A stretch of DNA of 64,000 nt. It comes from Nocardia sp. NBC_00565 (GTDB taxonomy: Bacteria > Actinomycetota > Actinomycetes > Mycobacteriales > Mycobacteriaceae). Positions 16,171 through 25,903 of this stretch are shown here, piece by piece. Both the position numbers and the translations under genes were made by a program. A model generated the notes under the pieces. It searched no databases and had not been told where the DNA came from. It saw only the letters and a list, made by a program, of their open reading frames with translations. The stretch covers positions 5,456,001-5,520,000 of the forward strand of contig NZ_CP107785.1 in NCBI RefSeq assembly GCF_036345915.1, written 5' to 3'. The stretch's first letter is position 1. Each line of letters begins with the position of its first letter.

Positions 16171-18387
16171 ATGTACGAGCCGGTCGATCTGGTCGATTCA
16201 GCTGAACGAACCCGCACAGCGCTCGCCACTGTCGTGGCACTGTTTTCAGAGGCTTGGGCGTCCGGGTTCCCACCAGACCTGTCGGCGTACCTACCTGGTG
16301 AACCGGCTGAGCGGCGCACGATTCTGATCGAACTGATCAAGATCGACCTCGAATACCGCTGGGTTCGTCATAACTTTCCCAAACGACTGATCGAATACCG
16401 TGCGGAATTTGCCGAGCTGCGAGATGGTCCGCTTCCAGCCGAGCTGGTCTACGAGGAATTCCACGCCCTGCGCCGCAGTTCGCACGCAGCCGATGCGGCT
16501 GCCACGGTCGCTGAGGCCACCGCCACGGCGGCCGGCCCTGAGCTCGCACAGCTCACGAGCGATTACCGCAGCACGATGATTACTCGTCTAAGTGCCCAAG
16601 TTGCGCTCGACGCCATCGACGTCGGCGACCATGTCGACGATTTCGACCTCCTGATGAGGATCGGGGCCGGCGCCTTCGCCCAGGTGTATCTCGCTCGGCA
16701 ACAATCAATGCAGCGACTGGTCGCGGTCAAGATTTCCCATAACCACGGCAATGAGCCGCAGACCCTCGCCCAATTGGACCACGACTACATCGTGCGCATC
16801 TACGACCAGCGACTTGTCGCCGATGGCGAGCTGAAGCTGCTCTACATGCAGTACCTGCCGGGGGGAACGCTGCTCGACGTGCTGCGCTCGATGCGCTCGA
16901 GGCCTTCGTCGGAACACCGCAGTGGGCAACTGCTGCTCGATGCCATCGACCAGGTGCTTGCCGATAAGGGCGAGGTTCGGCCGACAGAATCTGCGATTCG
17001 GACCCGGACCGCCGCACTGACGTGGCCGGAGACCGTCGCCTGGCTGGGCCGCCGACTCGCGGATGCGCTTCAGCATGCATCCGAACGAGGGGTGTTGCAT
17101 CGAGACATCAAACCCGCGAACGTGCTGCTGAGCGCCGAGGGAATTCCGAAGCTGGCCGACTTCAATGTGAGCTTCAGCAACCGCGTCAATGGCACAAACC
17201 CCCTGGCGTACTTCGGCGGATCACTGGCGTATATGTCGCCCGAACAGCTCGAAGCCTGCCATCCGGACTTGCCTGCGACCGCCGCCGACCTCGACACTCG
17301 AAGCGATATCTTCGCGCTGGCTGTCATGCTGTGGGAGTTGCTCGCGGGACGGCGCCCATTCGCGGACGGAACCTGCGCCGGTGAGTCGGAGACGTCGCTG
17401 GCCCGCATGCTCGAACTGCGGCGCAGACCCATTGAGCCGGAGTTCCTGTCGGAGCTTCCGCCGGATTGCCCCATGGCGTTGCGTCGAGTGCTGCTGAAGT
17501 GTCTGTCGCCTGACCGCGAAGACCGCTACGCGTGCGGTTCGGAATTGGCCCAGCAGTTCGACTTGTGCCTCGAGGAAAGGGCCCGCGACCTTGTCTATCC
17601 GCTGCCGAACAGTTGGCGGGCACGACTTTCACGGTGGCCCACCCCCGTCCTGTGGGTATCTTCGCTGGTCGGCGTCGGCCTGGCTACGGTCTACATGGCT
17701 GTGCACGTCCAGCGACTGATCAGAGAGCGCCTGTCCGATGCCACCAACTCACAGCTCGACAAGGGCGTCATCCTGTTCCTCCTCTGTGCCTTTCCGCTGG
17801 CCGTCCTCATCTACGCATACATGTCGCGTCATTTGCTCGCGGTTCCTCGCGGCTTGCGCGAAGGTAGACGCTACGACGAGGCAATGCTCGCGCGGGTGCG
17901 GTCGCGAACACTATTTTGGGGCGACCTGTGTGCGATGAACACCCTGCTGGCCGCGGTTCTCGCAACCGCGACGGGGGTGATGCTGATTCGCTGGTTCACC
18001 GACCTGCCGGCGCGGCTGCTTGTCCATGCGACGCTGACCGTGCTGGTGGCGGGCACCATCTCCGTTGCCTACACATTCTTCCTTTCCACGTTCTACGTCG
18101 TCCACTGTGTCTATCCCATCTATTTGCGCCACGGCCGCACGACGGCGCGCGATTCCGCCGATCTTCGTGCGCTGCGTCGAAGAACCACGGTCTATCTTGC
18201 GGTAACGGCGTCGGTGCCGCTGGTCGCGGTACTGGCCGGATTCAGCTTCCTCGAACCTGTGGAGCTTCCGCTCGTGCGCGATTCGGTGCTGGGGTTGTGC
18301 GCGGCCTCCGGGCTCGCATTCGTCGCCGTTTATTGGTTGTTCAGGAAGCTGGACGCAGACCTGCGCGCGCTCGAGCGGGTGGTCTAG
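16171..18387 (+). CDS. Membrane Ser/Thr protein kinase with DFN in place of DFG
   Basis: 738 aa. Residues 30-100 (ELIKIDLEYRW ... ELVYEEFHALRR) resemble the segment that precedes kinase domains in many planctomycete kinases. The kinase domain spans about 157-475: Gly-loop IGAGAFAQVY (164-173), Lys187 in VAVK, catalytic HRDIKPAN (310-317), DFN at 330-332 where DFG is expected, and MSPEQL (355-360) for the APE region. After 490 there are about six hydrophobic helices and no extracellular sensor domain of PASTA type. Asp330, which binds metal, is kept, so activity is possible. It has no obvious operon partner. Confidence 0.9.
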   Translation: MYEPVDLVDSAERTRTALATVVALFSEAWASGFPPDLSAYLPGEPAERRTILIELIKIDLEYRWVRHNFPKRLIEYRAEFAELRDGPLPAELVYEEFHALRRSSHAADAAATVAEATATAAGPELAQLTSDYRSTMITRLSAQVALDAIDVGDHVDDFDLLMRIGAGAFAQVYLARQQSMQRLVAVKISHNHGNEPQTLAQLDHDYIVRIYDQRLVADGELKLLYMQYLPGGTLLDVLRSMRSRPSSEHRSGQLLLDAIDQVLADKGEVRPTESAIRTRTAALTWPETVAWLGRRLADALQHASERGVLHRDIKPANVLLSAEGIPKLADFNVSFSNRVNGTNPLAYFGGSLAYMSPEQLEACHPDLPATAADLDTRSDIFALAVMLWELLAGRRPFADGTCAGESETSLARMLELRRRPIEPEFLSELPPDCPMALRRVLLKCLSPDREDRYACGSELAQQFDLCLEERARDLVYPLPNSWRARLSRWPTPVLWVSSLVGVGLATVYMAVHVQRLIRERLSDATNSQLDKGVILFLLCAFPLAVLIYAYMSRHLLAVPRGLREGRRYDEAMLARVRSRTLFWGDLCAMNTLLAAVLATATGVMLIRWFTDLPARLLVHATLTVLVAGTISVAYTFFLSTFYVVHCVYPIYLRHGRTTARDSADLRALRRRTTVYLAVTASVPLVAVLAGFSFLEPVELPLVRDSVLGLCAASGLAFVAVYWLFRKLDADLRALERVV

Positions 18388-18572
18388 ACAGTCCCTGCCG
18401 CAGACACAACACACGGACGTGTTCTCGCTCTCGAGAGGTAGCCGCGGCACGAACTACTATGGGCTTTTCGATCCCGGGTGTGGTGGGGTCGCGAGCGCGT
18501 AGGAAGTGGCTTGGTCCGAGCGGCACGTGAATTCGGGGCTGTTCGATTACTGCCCCGGGAAAGTAGGGCTGG

Positions 18573-19556
18573 GTGGGTGCGGCAGTGCGATCTGGTGAGC
18601 GGCGGGGAATTCGTGGTTTTCTGAGGACGGTCGGCGCTGTCGTAACGGCAGGTGTGCTGGTGTCGGGGATCGGGGCGGCGGCGGCAGGTGCCGCACCCGT
18701 ATTGCCGACACCGGTAGGTGGTTTCCAAGAACTCTCCGTGCCGTCCAGTATGGGGCCGATCGAAGTTCAGGTGCAGTGGGCCGCTCGGGGTGGGAGCGCG
18801 GCGCTCTACCTGCTCGACGGTCTCCGTGCGCCGGCCGATCACAGTCAGTGGACCACCGATACGGATGCGCTGCGTCAGTTCGCAAACGACGACATCACTC
18901 TGGTGTTCCCGGTCGGTGGTCGGTCGAGCTTCTACACCGACTGGTATCGGCCGAGTAGTACCAACCGTCAGACGACGACGTACAAATGGGAGACCTTCCT
19001 CACCCGGGAGCTGCCCGCCTACCTGGCACAGTACGGCGTATCGCGAACCAACGACGCCATCGTCGGAGCCTCCATGGGCGGCAACGCCGCGCTGGTGCTG
19101 GCGGGCCACCATCGCGACCAGTTCAAGTTCGCCGGATCCTTTTCCGGATTCCTGCACCCGACGTTTCCGCTCTGGAGCGAAGCGATGCGTGCCGCCATGT
19201 TGGATGAGGGCAACTTCAATGTGGACGATATGTGGGGACCGGCCGGTGACCCCGCGTGGAGCCGCAACGATGCCACGGTGCAGGCAGAGTTGCTGCGCGG
19301 ACTGCCCATATACGTCTCGACCGGCGATGGCCAGCCCGGTCCGCTCGACCTGCCATACGGCATCGGCAATACGGTGAACGCGATGGCCCTCGAGGCGATG
19401 ACGCTGACCGCCACCCAGATGTTCCGTGATCAGATCATCGCGTCCGGAATCCCCGCTCGCATCGACATCGTCAACGGAACGCACACCTGGCCCTATTGGC
19501 AGCAAGCGCTCGCGACAGCGCGGCCGATGATCCTCGACGCACTCGCCACGCACTGA
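18573..19556 (+). CDS. Antigen 85-type mycolyltransferase / esterase
   Basis: 327 aa with a signal peptide (about 1-41, ending AGAAP). Conserved blocks: VQVQWA and LYLLDGLRA, DWYRPS, TYKWETFLTRELPAYL, nucleophile GASMGG with Ser167, and the catalytic His in NGTHTWPYW. These are the features of Ag85/mycolyltransferases that move mycolate onto trehalose or arabinogalactan outside the membrane; the gene therefore implies a mycolic-acid cell wall. Start GTG 18573 is likely; a later start would lose the signal peptide. Confidence 0.92.
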   Translation: MGAAVRSGERRGIRGFLRTVGAVVTAGVLVSGIGAAAAGAAPVLPTPVGGFQELSVPSSMGPIEVQVQWAARGGSAALYLLDGLRAPADHSQWTTDTDALRQFANDDITLVFPVGGRSSFYTDWYRPSSTNRQTTTYKWETFLTRELPAYLAQYGVSRTNDAIVGASMGGNAALVLAGHHRDQFKFAGSFSGFLHPTFPLWSEAMRAAMLDEGNFNVDDMWGPAGDPAWSRNDATVQAELLRGLPIYVSTGDGQPGPLDLPYGIGNTVNAMALEAMTLTATQMFRDQIIASGIPARIDIVNGTHTWPYWQQALATARPMILDALATH

Positions 19557-19743
19557 CGCGGCTGTTCTGGCGGCGACCCGAGCGCGCCACCGGTGGTCTC
19601 GGTGTGGTCGCTGATTCCTGGTGGGTCACGCCGTGTGATCAGCGGGGAGGGAGGATGACGGCTGCTGCTATCGCGACGGATGTTCCCGTCGGGACAGCAG
19701 CGACTGACGCGCTCTGCTCGCCGTGCGATGCCCCGACAGACCG

Positions 19744-20949
19744 TCAAGGGGTTTGAGCTCGAGGCGTGAAGCGGATCTCGCTGTGTCGCGGCGGGGCCGT
19801 GGTCGCGTAGCGAACCTGCTGGTCGCCCGGCCGGATGCGCTGCCACCGGCCGAACCGCTGTAGCAACACCGCGATGGACAGTGCGCCGGTCAGCAGCGCC
19901 AGCGGTTCGCCGATGCATTTTCGTCTGCCGATGCCGAACGGCAGGCCGGCGGGCCCGGGCGCGATGAACAGCTGGTCCCCCGGACGCAGCGCGCGACCGG
20001 CCAGTTCGGTATCGGCCGCGACATTGCGGAAGATGAGCGGGAACGACGGCCGCTGCGCCACAACGTCGCCGAAAAACGTGGTGAGCAGCGGCATTCGGGT
20101 GAGGTCGGCCGCGGTCGGTGCGCAACCACCCAGCGCTTCGACTTCGGTCCGCAATTCGGCCAGCTCGGCGGGATGGTCGGCCAGCCGCACGCATGCCCAC
20201 GCCTGAGCACAGGCCGTGCTGTCGAAACCCGCCATCAAGTGGCTGACCACCTGATCGCGTATCCGCTGAACCGGAATGTCCGGACGCGCCTGCAGCAGGT
20301 GTCCGAGCAGGTCACCGTGGCAGTCGTCCAAGGAACGCCGCCGGTCGATGATGGCGTGGACCTCGGTGTCCATGGCCGCGATGGCGCGCTGGTATCTGCC
20401 GCCGCCGATCCGGAACCACTGCTTGCGCTGGCTGTCGAAGATCGGCTGAGCCAGTCGCACCAGTGTCGCGCAGTCGACGGCCTGCCCGAAGAGATGCTGT
20501 GCCAGCAGCTCCACGTTGAGCAGTTTGAATTCGGTGAATACGTCGACGCCTCGATCGGGGCTCCAGCTGTCGATCCGATCGATCAATCGACGGACACTCT
20601 CGTGCGCGAGCGCCGTCAGATTGCCCGCCGCGAACGCGGGATTCGTATGTTCACGCAATATCCGCCACGTTTGCGGATCGTTGACCGCGAACAGACCCTC
20701 GTCACCGGTCGCATTGCGGATGATCCGGTAGATCGGGCCACCCTTATCGAATTCGCCGGCACCGGTACGCAGCACACGGTCGATCAGGTCGGGATCGGTG
20801 ATCAGCCAGAACCGGCCGGGCAACGGCACCCTGACCCGCATGATGCCGCCGTTGCGCCGCGCCCGCGCGATGAGGGCGGACGGAACGTCGCGGTCGACGA
20901 TCGCCCGTTTCCAACCGATTTCGGCTCCAACCTCGCCGGGCACAGCCAT
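19744..20949 (-). CDS. Degenerate cytochrome P450
   Basis: 401 aa. The I-helix AGFDSTACAQ and heme-loop PFGIGRRKCIGEP are present. Where the K-helix ExxR should be, the sequence is FFGDVVAQRPSFPL, and between the beta strand FIAP and the heme loop only 4-5 residues remain instead of the roughly 40-residue meander. Two core elements are therefore gone, probably through a deletion, although the frame is kept. Start ATG 20949 behind TAGGAG is preferred over an upstream ATG at 20985. Likely inactive; a fold with unusual heme environment is less likely. Confidence 0.8.
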   Translation of the reverse strand: MAVPGEVGAEIGWKRAIVDRDVPSALIARARRNGGIMRVRVPLPGRFWLITDPDLIDRVLRTGAGEFDKGGPIYRIIRNATGDEGLFAVNDPQTWRILREHTNPAFAAGNLTALAHESVRRLIDRIDSWSPDRGVDVFTEFKLLNVELLAQHLFGQAVDCATLVRLAQPIFDSQRKQWFRIGGGRYQRAIAAMDTEVHAIIDRRRSLDDCHGDLLGHLLQARPDIPVQRIRDQVVSHLMAGFDSTACAQAWACVRLADHPAELAELRTEVEALGGCAPTAADLTRMPLLTTFFGDVVAQRPSFPLIFRNVAADTELAGRALRPGDQLFIAPGPAGLPFGIGRRKCIGEPLALLTGALSIAVLLQRFGRWQRIRPGDQQVRYATTAPPRHSEIRFTPRAQTP

Positions 20950-21098
20950 GCCGCTCCTAGACCGGATGAATCGGATCTCAGGCAATGGTAGGCCGTCATG
21001 CCCGGATATCGATCGATCAGTTTTGAAGAAGCAGCCGACCGTGTCAGCTCCCTAGCATGAGATTCGTCCCCATCGACACCGACACGGAGGAACCGGCA

Positions 21099-21581
21099 AT
21101 GACCGACACGCAGAAGTCCGCCAGCGGCACCACCACCAAGAACAAGGCCTCCGTGGGATTCACCGACGATGAACGAGCCGCGATGAAAGAGCACGCCAAG
21201 GAACTGAAGACGGCCGCACGCCGCGGTTCCCGCGCGTCGAAGGCGGACGGGGAAAGCGATGTGCTCGCCAAGATCGCCGAGATGCCGGAAGCCGATCGCA
21301 CCATGGCCGAACGGCTCCACGCCATCATCAAGGCCAGCGCACCGTCCCTCGCACCGAAACTCTGGTACGGGATGCCCGCGTATGCCAAGGACGGCAAGGT
21401 CCTGTGCTTCTTCCAAAGCTCGGAGAAGTTCAAATCGAGGTACGCGACGCTGGGCTTCAACGACATCGCGAACCTCGATGACGGCACCGTGTGGCCGACC
21501 GCCTTCGCCCTGACCAAGTTGACCGCCGCCGACGAGGCGATGATCAGCGAGCTCGTGCGGAAAGCAGCGAGCTCAGACTGA
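21099..21581 (+). CDS. DUF1801 domain protein
   Basis: 160 aa. The C-terminal two thirds ([38 protein letters not shown]) is DUF1801, the frataxin-like YdhG/YjbR-related fold; some members bind iron but the role of this one is unknown. The N-terminal 50 residues are Lys/Ala-rich and look like a flexible DNA- or acid-binding extension ([19 protein letters not shown]). ATG 21099 has CGGAGG 8 bases upstream. Confidence 0.88.
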   Translation: MTDTQKSASGTTTKNKASVGFTDDERAAMKEHAKELKTAARRGSRASKADGESDVLAKIAEMPEADRTMAERLHAIIKASAPSLAPKLWYGMPAYAKDGKVLCFFQSSEKFKSRYATLGFNDIANLDDGTVWPTAFALTKLTAADEAMISELVRKAASSD

Positions 21582-21583
21582 TG

Positions 21584-22267
21584 CTATTGCGTTGCGGCGC
21601 GGATGATTTCGGCGACGGTCCCCGGACGGGACACATAGACGGCGTGACTGCCCGGCGTTTCGTGGACCGTCGCCCCGATGCGTTCGGCCATCGACCCTTG
21701 GGCCGCGGGAGGAATCATCCGATCATCGGTGGCACGCAGATACCAGCTCGGCTTGATCCGCCAAGCTGCCTCGCTGATGGTTCCGCCGAGGGCGTCGAGC
21801 CCCCAGGGAACTTGGGCATCGGCGAGAAAAGCGGCGTCGGCGGCCGACAGGTCCCCGGCGAAGGAGTCGTGGAACTTCGCCCGGTCGAGGAACAGGTAGC
21901 CCTCCCGCGGCGGCAGGATCGGGGGCTGGGGGCCGTCCTGCGGGAAACCCGCGATCAGCGAGTTCACCGACTCACCCTTGTCCGGAGCGAAGGCGGCGAT
22001 GTACACGAGCGCGGATACCGCGTCGTGCAGACCGGATTCGGTGATGACGGCCCCGCCGTAGGAATGCCCCACCAGCACTGCCGGTCCGTCGAGATCATCG
22101 AGCACCGACCGGGTGGTGGCCACGTCGTCGGCCAGTGACTTGGTGGGGTTCTGCACGATACGGACCTGGTAGCCGTCACGGGTCAGCTCGTCGTATACGG
22201 CTCGCCAGCCGGAGCCGTCCACGAACCCGCCGTGGACGAGTACTACGGTTTTGTCGGTCGAAGGCAT
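21584..22267 (-). CDS. Alpha/beta hydrolase
   Basis: 227 aa. VVLVHGGFVDGSGW (HGG oxyanion motif), nucleophile GHSYGG with Ser69, Asp in ATDDRMIP and His in GSHAVY complete the triad. Homologues are often annotated as salicylate esterase-like hydrolases because of this shape; the substrate here is unknown. Convergent with the DUF1801 gene with only 2 bases between stops. Confidence 0.92.
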   Translation of the reverse strand: MPSTDKTVVLVHGGFVDGSGWRAVYDELTRDGYQVRIVQNPTKSLADDVATTRSVLDDLDGPAVLVGHSYGGAVITESGLHDAVSALVYIAAFAPDKGESVNSLIAGFPQDGPQPPILPPREGYLFLDRAKFHDSFAGDLSAADAAFLADAQVPWGLDALGGTISEAAWRIKPSWYLRATDDRMIPPAAQGSMAERIGATVHETPGSHAVYVSRPGTVAEIIRAATQ

Positions 22268-22369
22268 ATCGGTTTCCTCGGTTCGAAGGATTGTCGGACA
22301 CCAACGAAACTAGAGCGGTCCGCGCCGTCCGGAATCCGTCGAATGACGTAGGTAGCCGAGACCGCGCGA

Positions 22370-25102
22370 TCACTGGCCGGATTCGGCCCGGCGCTCTATC
22401 GCATCACGCAATGCGCCACGGCGAGTGACCCCGAGTTTGTGGAAGACACGATGTAAATGCGTCGAGACCGTGCGCGCCGACAAGAACAGCTGTTCACCGA
22501 TCTGCTTGTTGGTCAAACCCTTGGCGGCGAGTTCGGCGACCGCCTGCTCGCGTGGCGTCAACGCGGTGGATCCTTGCGCCGGTGCGGTCTCACCGGCAGC
22601 GCGCAGTTCGGCTTGCGCTCGGCGCACCCACGGCTCGGCCCCGAGCTGGGTGAAAACCGTTGCGGCCGTGCCGAGATGGGTTCTGGCCGCCGCGGTCGCG
22701 CGTTCCCTGCGCAGGTGTTCACCGTAGAGGAGTTCGATGCGCGCTCGATCGAACACCCAGCGCTCGATACCCGGTACGGCCAGGGCTGCCTCGAACAGCG
22801 ACCTCGCCTCGTCCGGGTGACCGACCGCAAGCGCCGCATTGGTGATCATTTCCAGTCGCGGTGAAAGCTCCGCCAGCCCAGCCGAATTCGCGGCACGCGC
22901 GTGCGCCCGCGCCTCCTCGATTCGTCCGCTGCGGGCCGCCGCTTCGGTGAGGTCGAGTACCAGCCACAGCGCGTGGGGTGTATGCGGCAGAAAGGTCCCG
23001 GGCGGGTTGATCGCGACCGCGTGCCGGTACGCGTCGCTGAATGCCGAGGTACCGAGGGCGTACAGGCACCGCAGGTGGGAGGAATAGGCGGCGAAGGTCG
23101 CGAGTTTGCGCGGGGCGGCCCAGAGCAGCAGTTGCTCGCCGAGCTGGTCGACCATTTCGGCGTCCCCGCGCGCCGCGGCGACCAGTCCGCGCAGGAACTG
23201 CCCCGGTCCCGCGGTCAGCAGGTAACCGAGATCGGCGCACAGGCGCAGGCCCTCGGTGGTGGCGTCGATCAGCTGATCCCATGCGCCGCAGGCGAAGTCG
23301 TCGATGCCGAGCAGGAACAGCGCCTCGATCGCCTTCGCCACCGCACCGCCGTCGCGGCCGTCCTCGATCACGCGCTGCAGCGGTTCTCGAACTCGTCCGA
23401 CCCGATCCAGGTAGGAGCCCGCCGTCGCGACGCGCACGATGCGCACCGGGTCCGAGGAGTACCGCAGCTCGTCCAGCGCCGTATCGAGATCGGCCAAGGC
23501 TTTCGCCCCGGTGTGCACCGGATCGACGAACGGACCGCTGAGCAGTGACAGTGTGTCGGCCGGGCGCGGCAGTACGCGATCGAGGGCATCGCGGATATCG
23601 GGCCACAACTCCTGCCTGCCGCTGTAGAACCCGATGTACAGCAGCGTGTGCAGCGCCTCGACGACTGTTTCCTCGTCCGGTTCCAGGTCGGCGGTGTTCC
23701 GCAGCGCGGCCAGTAGCAGTCGGCTCGCGGTCGCGGCATCACCTTCGTTGTTGAGCAGTTGGAAGGACGCGGCCAGGGCCACCGCCAAGGACTGGCCGCT
23801 CGTCCCGGAATCAGGGGTGTCGCGGAGCAATCGACCGGTATCGGAGAGTTCGCCGGTGATCAACGATCCCAAATAGGCGGCCCGTGCGGTGCGGCGCGCA
23901 CGGTCACTGTCGGCTGGACTGAGTTCGGCGGCCCGCAGCATCGTCGCGGTCGCCCGCCCGCTGTCACCATCGTGGACCATCTGCTGCGATACCGCTTCGA
24001 GCAGTCCCGCCACGTCCTCGTCGGGGCCGGTGGCGGCTTGGCCGAGATGCCAAGCCCGCCGCTGGGGCGATCGCGCGAAAGCGTCGGCGAGAATGCGGTG
24101 CGCGGCTCTGCGCTCCGCACTGGTCGACTGCTCCACGACGGCCGAGCGAATCAAGGGATGGCGGAACTCGAGCCGGCCGGTGCGCGGATTCGCTCGCACG
24201 ACTCCGGCCCGCTCGGCGGGCGGCAGATCGTCTCGGCCCTCCGGGGTGGGGACACAATCCCCGAGGGTCGTGCTGTTCTCGGTACCGGCGAGGACGACGA
24301 ACAACAGCATCCGCCGGGTATCTTCCGGCAGGCTTTCGAGCCGCTCGGCGAACAGCGTCTGCAACCGCCGCGTCAGCGGCAGCACCTCCGGCAGACGTGC
24401 TGTGGCGTCCTGTATTTCGAAGGTCGTTGGCAGCTCCAGCAGCGCCAGCGGATTCCCGCGGGCGTCCGCGCGCAGCCGCCGTCGCACCACCGCCGACAAC
24501 GCGGGATATGCCGTCGTCAGCAATTCCTCGGCGCTGAGGTCGTCCAGTGGCGCGACATCGTGCACGCGAAACCCGCTGCGCATGAACGCGTCATCGGCAT
24601 CGACCCGGGTCGCCGCCAGCAACCGGACCTCAGCGCCGGCCAGCCTCCGCAGCGCGTAGATCAGTGCCATGCTGCTGGACAGATCCAGCCATTGCACATC
24701 GTCGACGACCAACAGCACCGGCGACCCCTCGGCCTCGGCCCAGGCACGCAGGAGCGCCAAGGTCGCGGCACCGACGATCAGCTGGGAGGGGAGAGCGCCG
24801 GCCGCCAGACCCAGCACCGTGCGTATCGCCCCGCGGTGCGGCGCGTCGAGACCGTCGATGCCGCCGATCATCGGCTGCAGGAGTTGATTCAAGGCACCGA
24901 ACTGCAACTCGGCTTCGAACTCCAGCGCAGCCGCCCGGAGCACTCGAGAACCGTGCCGGGTCGCGATCTCGGCGGCCGTATCCAGGAGAGCGGTTTTGCC
25001 GACACCGGCTTCGCCGGTCAGCACAAGCACCGCGGCACCGCCGGGCCCGCCGGTGACGAACGACATGATCAGCTCGGTTTCGACCGCGCGACCGAACAAC
25101 AT
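22370..25102 (-). CDS. Large LuxR-family (LAL) ATP-binding regulator
   Basis: 910 aa from ATG 25102 (MLFGRAVE), the usual start of the family; in-frame GTGs exist shortly upstream. Walker A is GEAGVGKT (about 30-37) and Walker B is VLLVVDDVQWLD. The middle is TPR-like, and the C-terminal LuxR HTH (TPREQAVAELAAKGLTNKQI ... LFLSARTVSTHLHRVFHKLG) fills the last 63 residues. Such STAND ATPases switch on neighbouring metabolic genes on binding a ligand. No obvious target adjoins; the gene is alone on its strand. Confidence 0.93.
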   Translation of the reverse strand: MLFGRAVETELIMSFVTGGPGGAAVLVLTGEAGVGKTALLDTAAEIATRHGSRVLRAAALEFEAELQFGALNQLLQPMIGGIDGLDAPHRGAIRTVLGLAAGALPSQLIVGAATLALLRAWAEAEGSPVLLVVDDVQWLDLSSSMALIYALRRLAGAEVRLLAATRVDADDAFMRSGFRVHDVAPLDDLSAEELLTTAYPALSAVVRRRLRADARGNPLALLELPTTFEIQDATARLPEVLPLTRRLQTLFAERLESLPEDTRRMLLFVVLAGTENSTTLGDCVPTPEGRDDLPPAERAGVVRANPRTGRLEFRHPLIRSAVVEQSTSAERRAAHRILADAFARSPQRRAWHLGQAATGPDEDVAGLLEAVSQQMVHDGDSGRATATMLRAAELSPADSDRARRTARAAYLGSLITGELSDTGRLLRDTPDSGTSGQSLAVALAASFQLLNNEGDAATASRLLLAALRNTADLEPDEETVVEALHTLLYIGFYSGRQELWPDIRDALDRVLPRPADTLSLLSGPFVDPVHTGAKALADLDTALDELRYSSDPVRIVRVATAGSYLDRVGRVREPLQRVIEDGRDGGAVAKAIEALFLLGIDDFACGAWDQLIDATTEGLRLCADLGYLLTAGPGQFLRGLVAAARGDAEMVDQLGEQLLLWAAPRKLATFAAYSSHLRCLYALGTSAFSDAYRHAVAINPPGTFLPHTPHALWLVLDLTEAAARSGRIEEARAHARAANSAGLAELSPRLEMITNAALAVGHPDEARSLFEAALAVPGIERWVFDRARIELLYGEHLRRERATAAARTHLGTAATVFTQLGAEPWVRRAQAELRAAGETAPAQGSTALTPREQAVAELAAKGLTNKQIGEQLFLSARTVSTHLHRVFHKLGVTRRGALRDAIERRAESGQ

Positions 25103-25154
25103 TGCAACCACACTCCGATCTACCACATCATTCTCGTGACGAGTCGATGCCGTC

Positions 25155-25568
25155 GTGCGGCGTATGGCGAAGGTGGCCGCGGTCTGCGCACTCGACGCGC
25201 GGTCCACGCAGCGGCCCGTGCAGCTGCTGGTGCTGGCTGCGGCGCTGGTGAGCCAGGTGGAATTCCCGTTCGTCTACGACCGGGTGGCCACCGGCAGCTG
25301 GCCGGGAGTGCTGGTTCTGACACTGCGCAACGGGCTGCTGCTGTGCGCGACCGTGTGGTCGGTTGCGCGGCTGTACCGCAGCGTGGGCGAAAACCCGATG
25401 AGCGTGCGACACCGACCCGTCGTCCACCTGGCGAAACAGGTGAGCGGACGGGTCCGGAATCGAGCAGCGTCGGTCAGCGACCCGCGGCCGGCGTTGAAGC
25501 CAGAGAAACCGTCAGGAGCTGCGGATTCCCCGCTGTCGCGGAGGTGTCACGAGATGGTTGTGGACTGA
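25155..25568 (+). pseudogene. C-terminal fragment of a multi-pass membrane protein
   Basis: 137 codons from GTG 25155. Two hydrophobic segments (PVQLLVLAAALVSQVEFPFV and VLVLTLRNGLLLCATVW) with QVEFP between resemble the last two helices of polytopic actinobacterial membrane proteins such as GT87-type mannosyltransferases; nothing upstream encodes the rest. The hydrophilic tail follows. Probably a 5'-deleted remnant, though a real 2-helix protein cannot be excluded. Confidence 0.45.
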
Positions 25569-25573
25569 GTGCG

Positions 25574-25595
25574 GGGTAACGCCGGGGCGTTACCC
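25574..25595. terminator. Hairpin terminator 1
   Basis: GGGTAACGCC and GGCGTTACCC are perfect 10-bp arms with two bases between, just after the stop at 25568 and between convergent genes. Confidence 0.65.
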
Positions 25596-25615
25596 GTACC
25601 TCGACTATCACTGTG

Positions 25616-25648
25616 CGCGTAGCGCCGCGGTTGGGCGGGCGCTACGCG
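25616..25648. terminator. Hairpin terminator 2
   Basis: CGCGTAGCGCC and GGCGCTACGCG are perfect 11-bp arms around an 11-nt loop, four bases from the stop of the minus-strand small gene. Together with the preceding hairpin this isolates the two convergent units. Confidence 0.7.
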
Positions 25649-25651
25649 TCC

Positions 25652-25825
25652 TCAGTTCCCCTGCTCCGGCTGCGGATACGAGCCGGGCGCGCTGCCGTCG
25701 GAGCGGCTGAACACCGGACGGAAGTCCGCGCCGCCACCACTTGACGCAGCGGTTTCCACCGACGGTTCCAACGGCAGGGCGTCGTGACTGAACAGCCCGG
25801 GCGATCGCCCATCTTCCGTACTCAT
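25652..25825 (-). CDS. Small acidic, Ser/Gly/Pro-rich protein of unknown function
   Basis: 57 aa starting MSTEDGRSPGLFSHDALPLE and ending SYPQPEQGN. ATG 25825 has a perfect AGGAGG 8 bases upstream, and two terminators follow, so it is very likely expressed. It has no Cys and no hydrophobic core; it looks disordered. It is the last gene of the minus-strand polyamine-type operon. The length and C-terminal composition resemble a precursor peptide, but no modifying enzyme adjoins it. Not recognised. Confidence 0.7.
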   Translation of the reverse strand: MSTEDGRSPGLFSHDALPLEPSVETAASSGGGADFRPVFSRSDGSAPGSYPQPEQGN

Positions 25826-25903
25826 CTCACGAGCCTCCTCTGATCGGCGACGAATGGCGAATCCTGGTCTGTACGCAGGAGCCCGCCCACTCCAACCGTA
25901 CCT

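Noticed and set aside
23759..25579. Long plus-strand frame opposite the LuxR gene (606 codons)
   Set aside because: It is the antisense of the well-conserved LuxR coding sequence; codon-position GC bias belongs to the minus strand.
25652..25825. The 57-aa protein as an ATP-grasp-modified (graspetide) precursor for the ligase at 56424
   Set aside because: The two are 30 kb apart, the ligase is of the amino-acid-ligase type, and the peptide lacks a convincing core motif.
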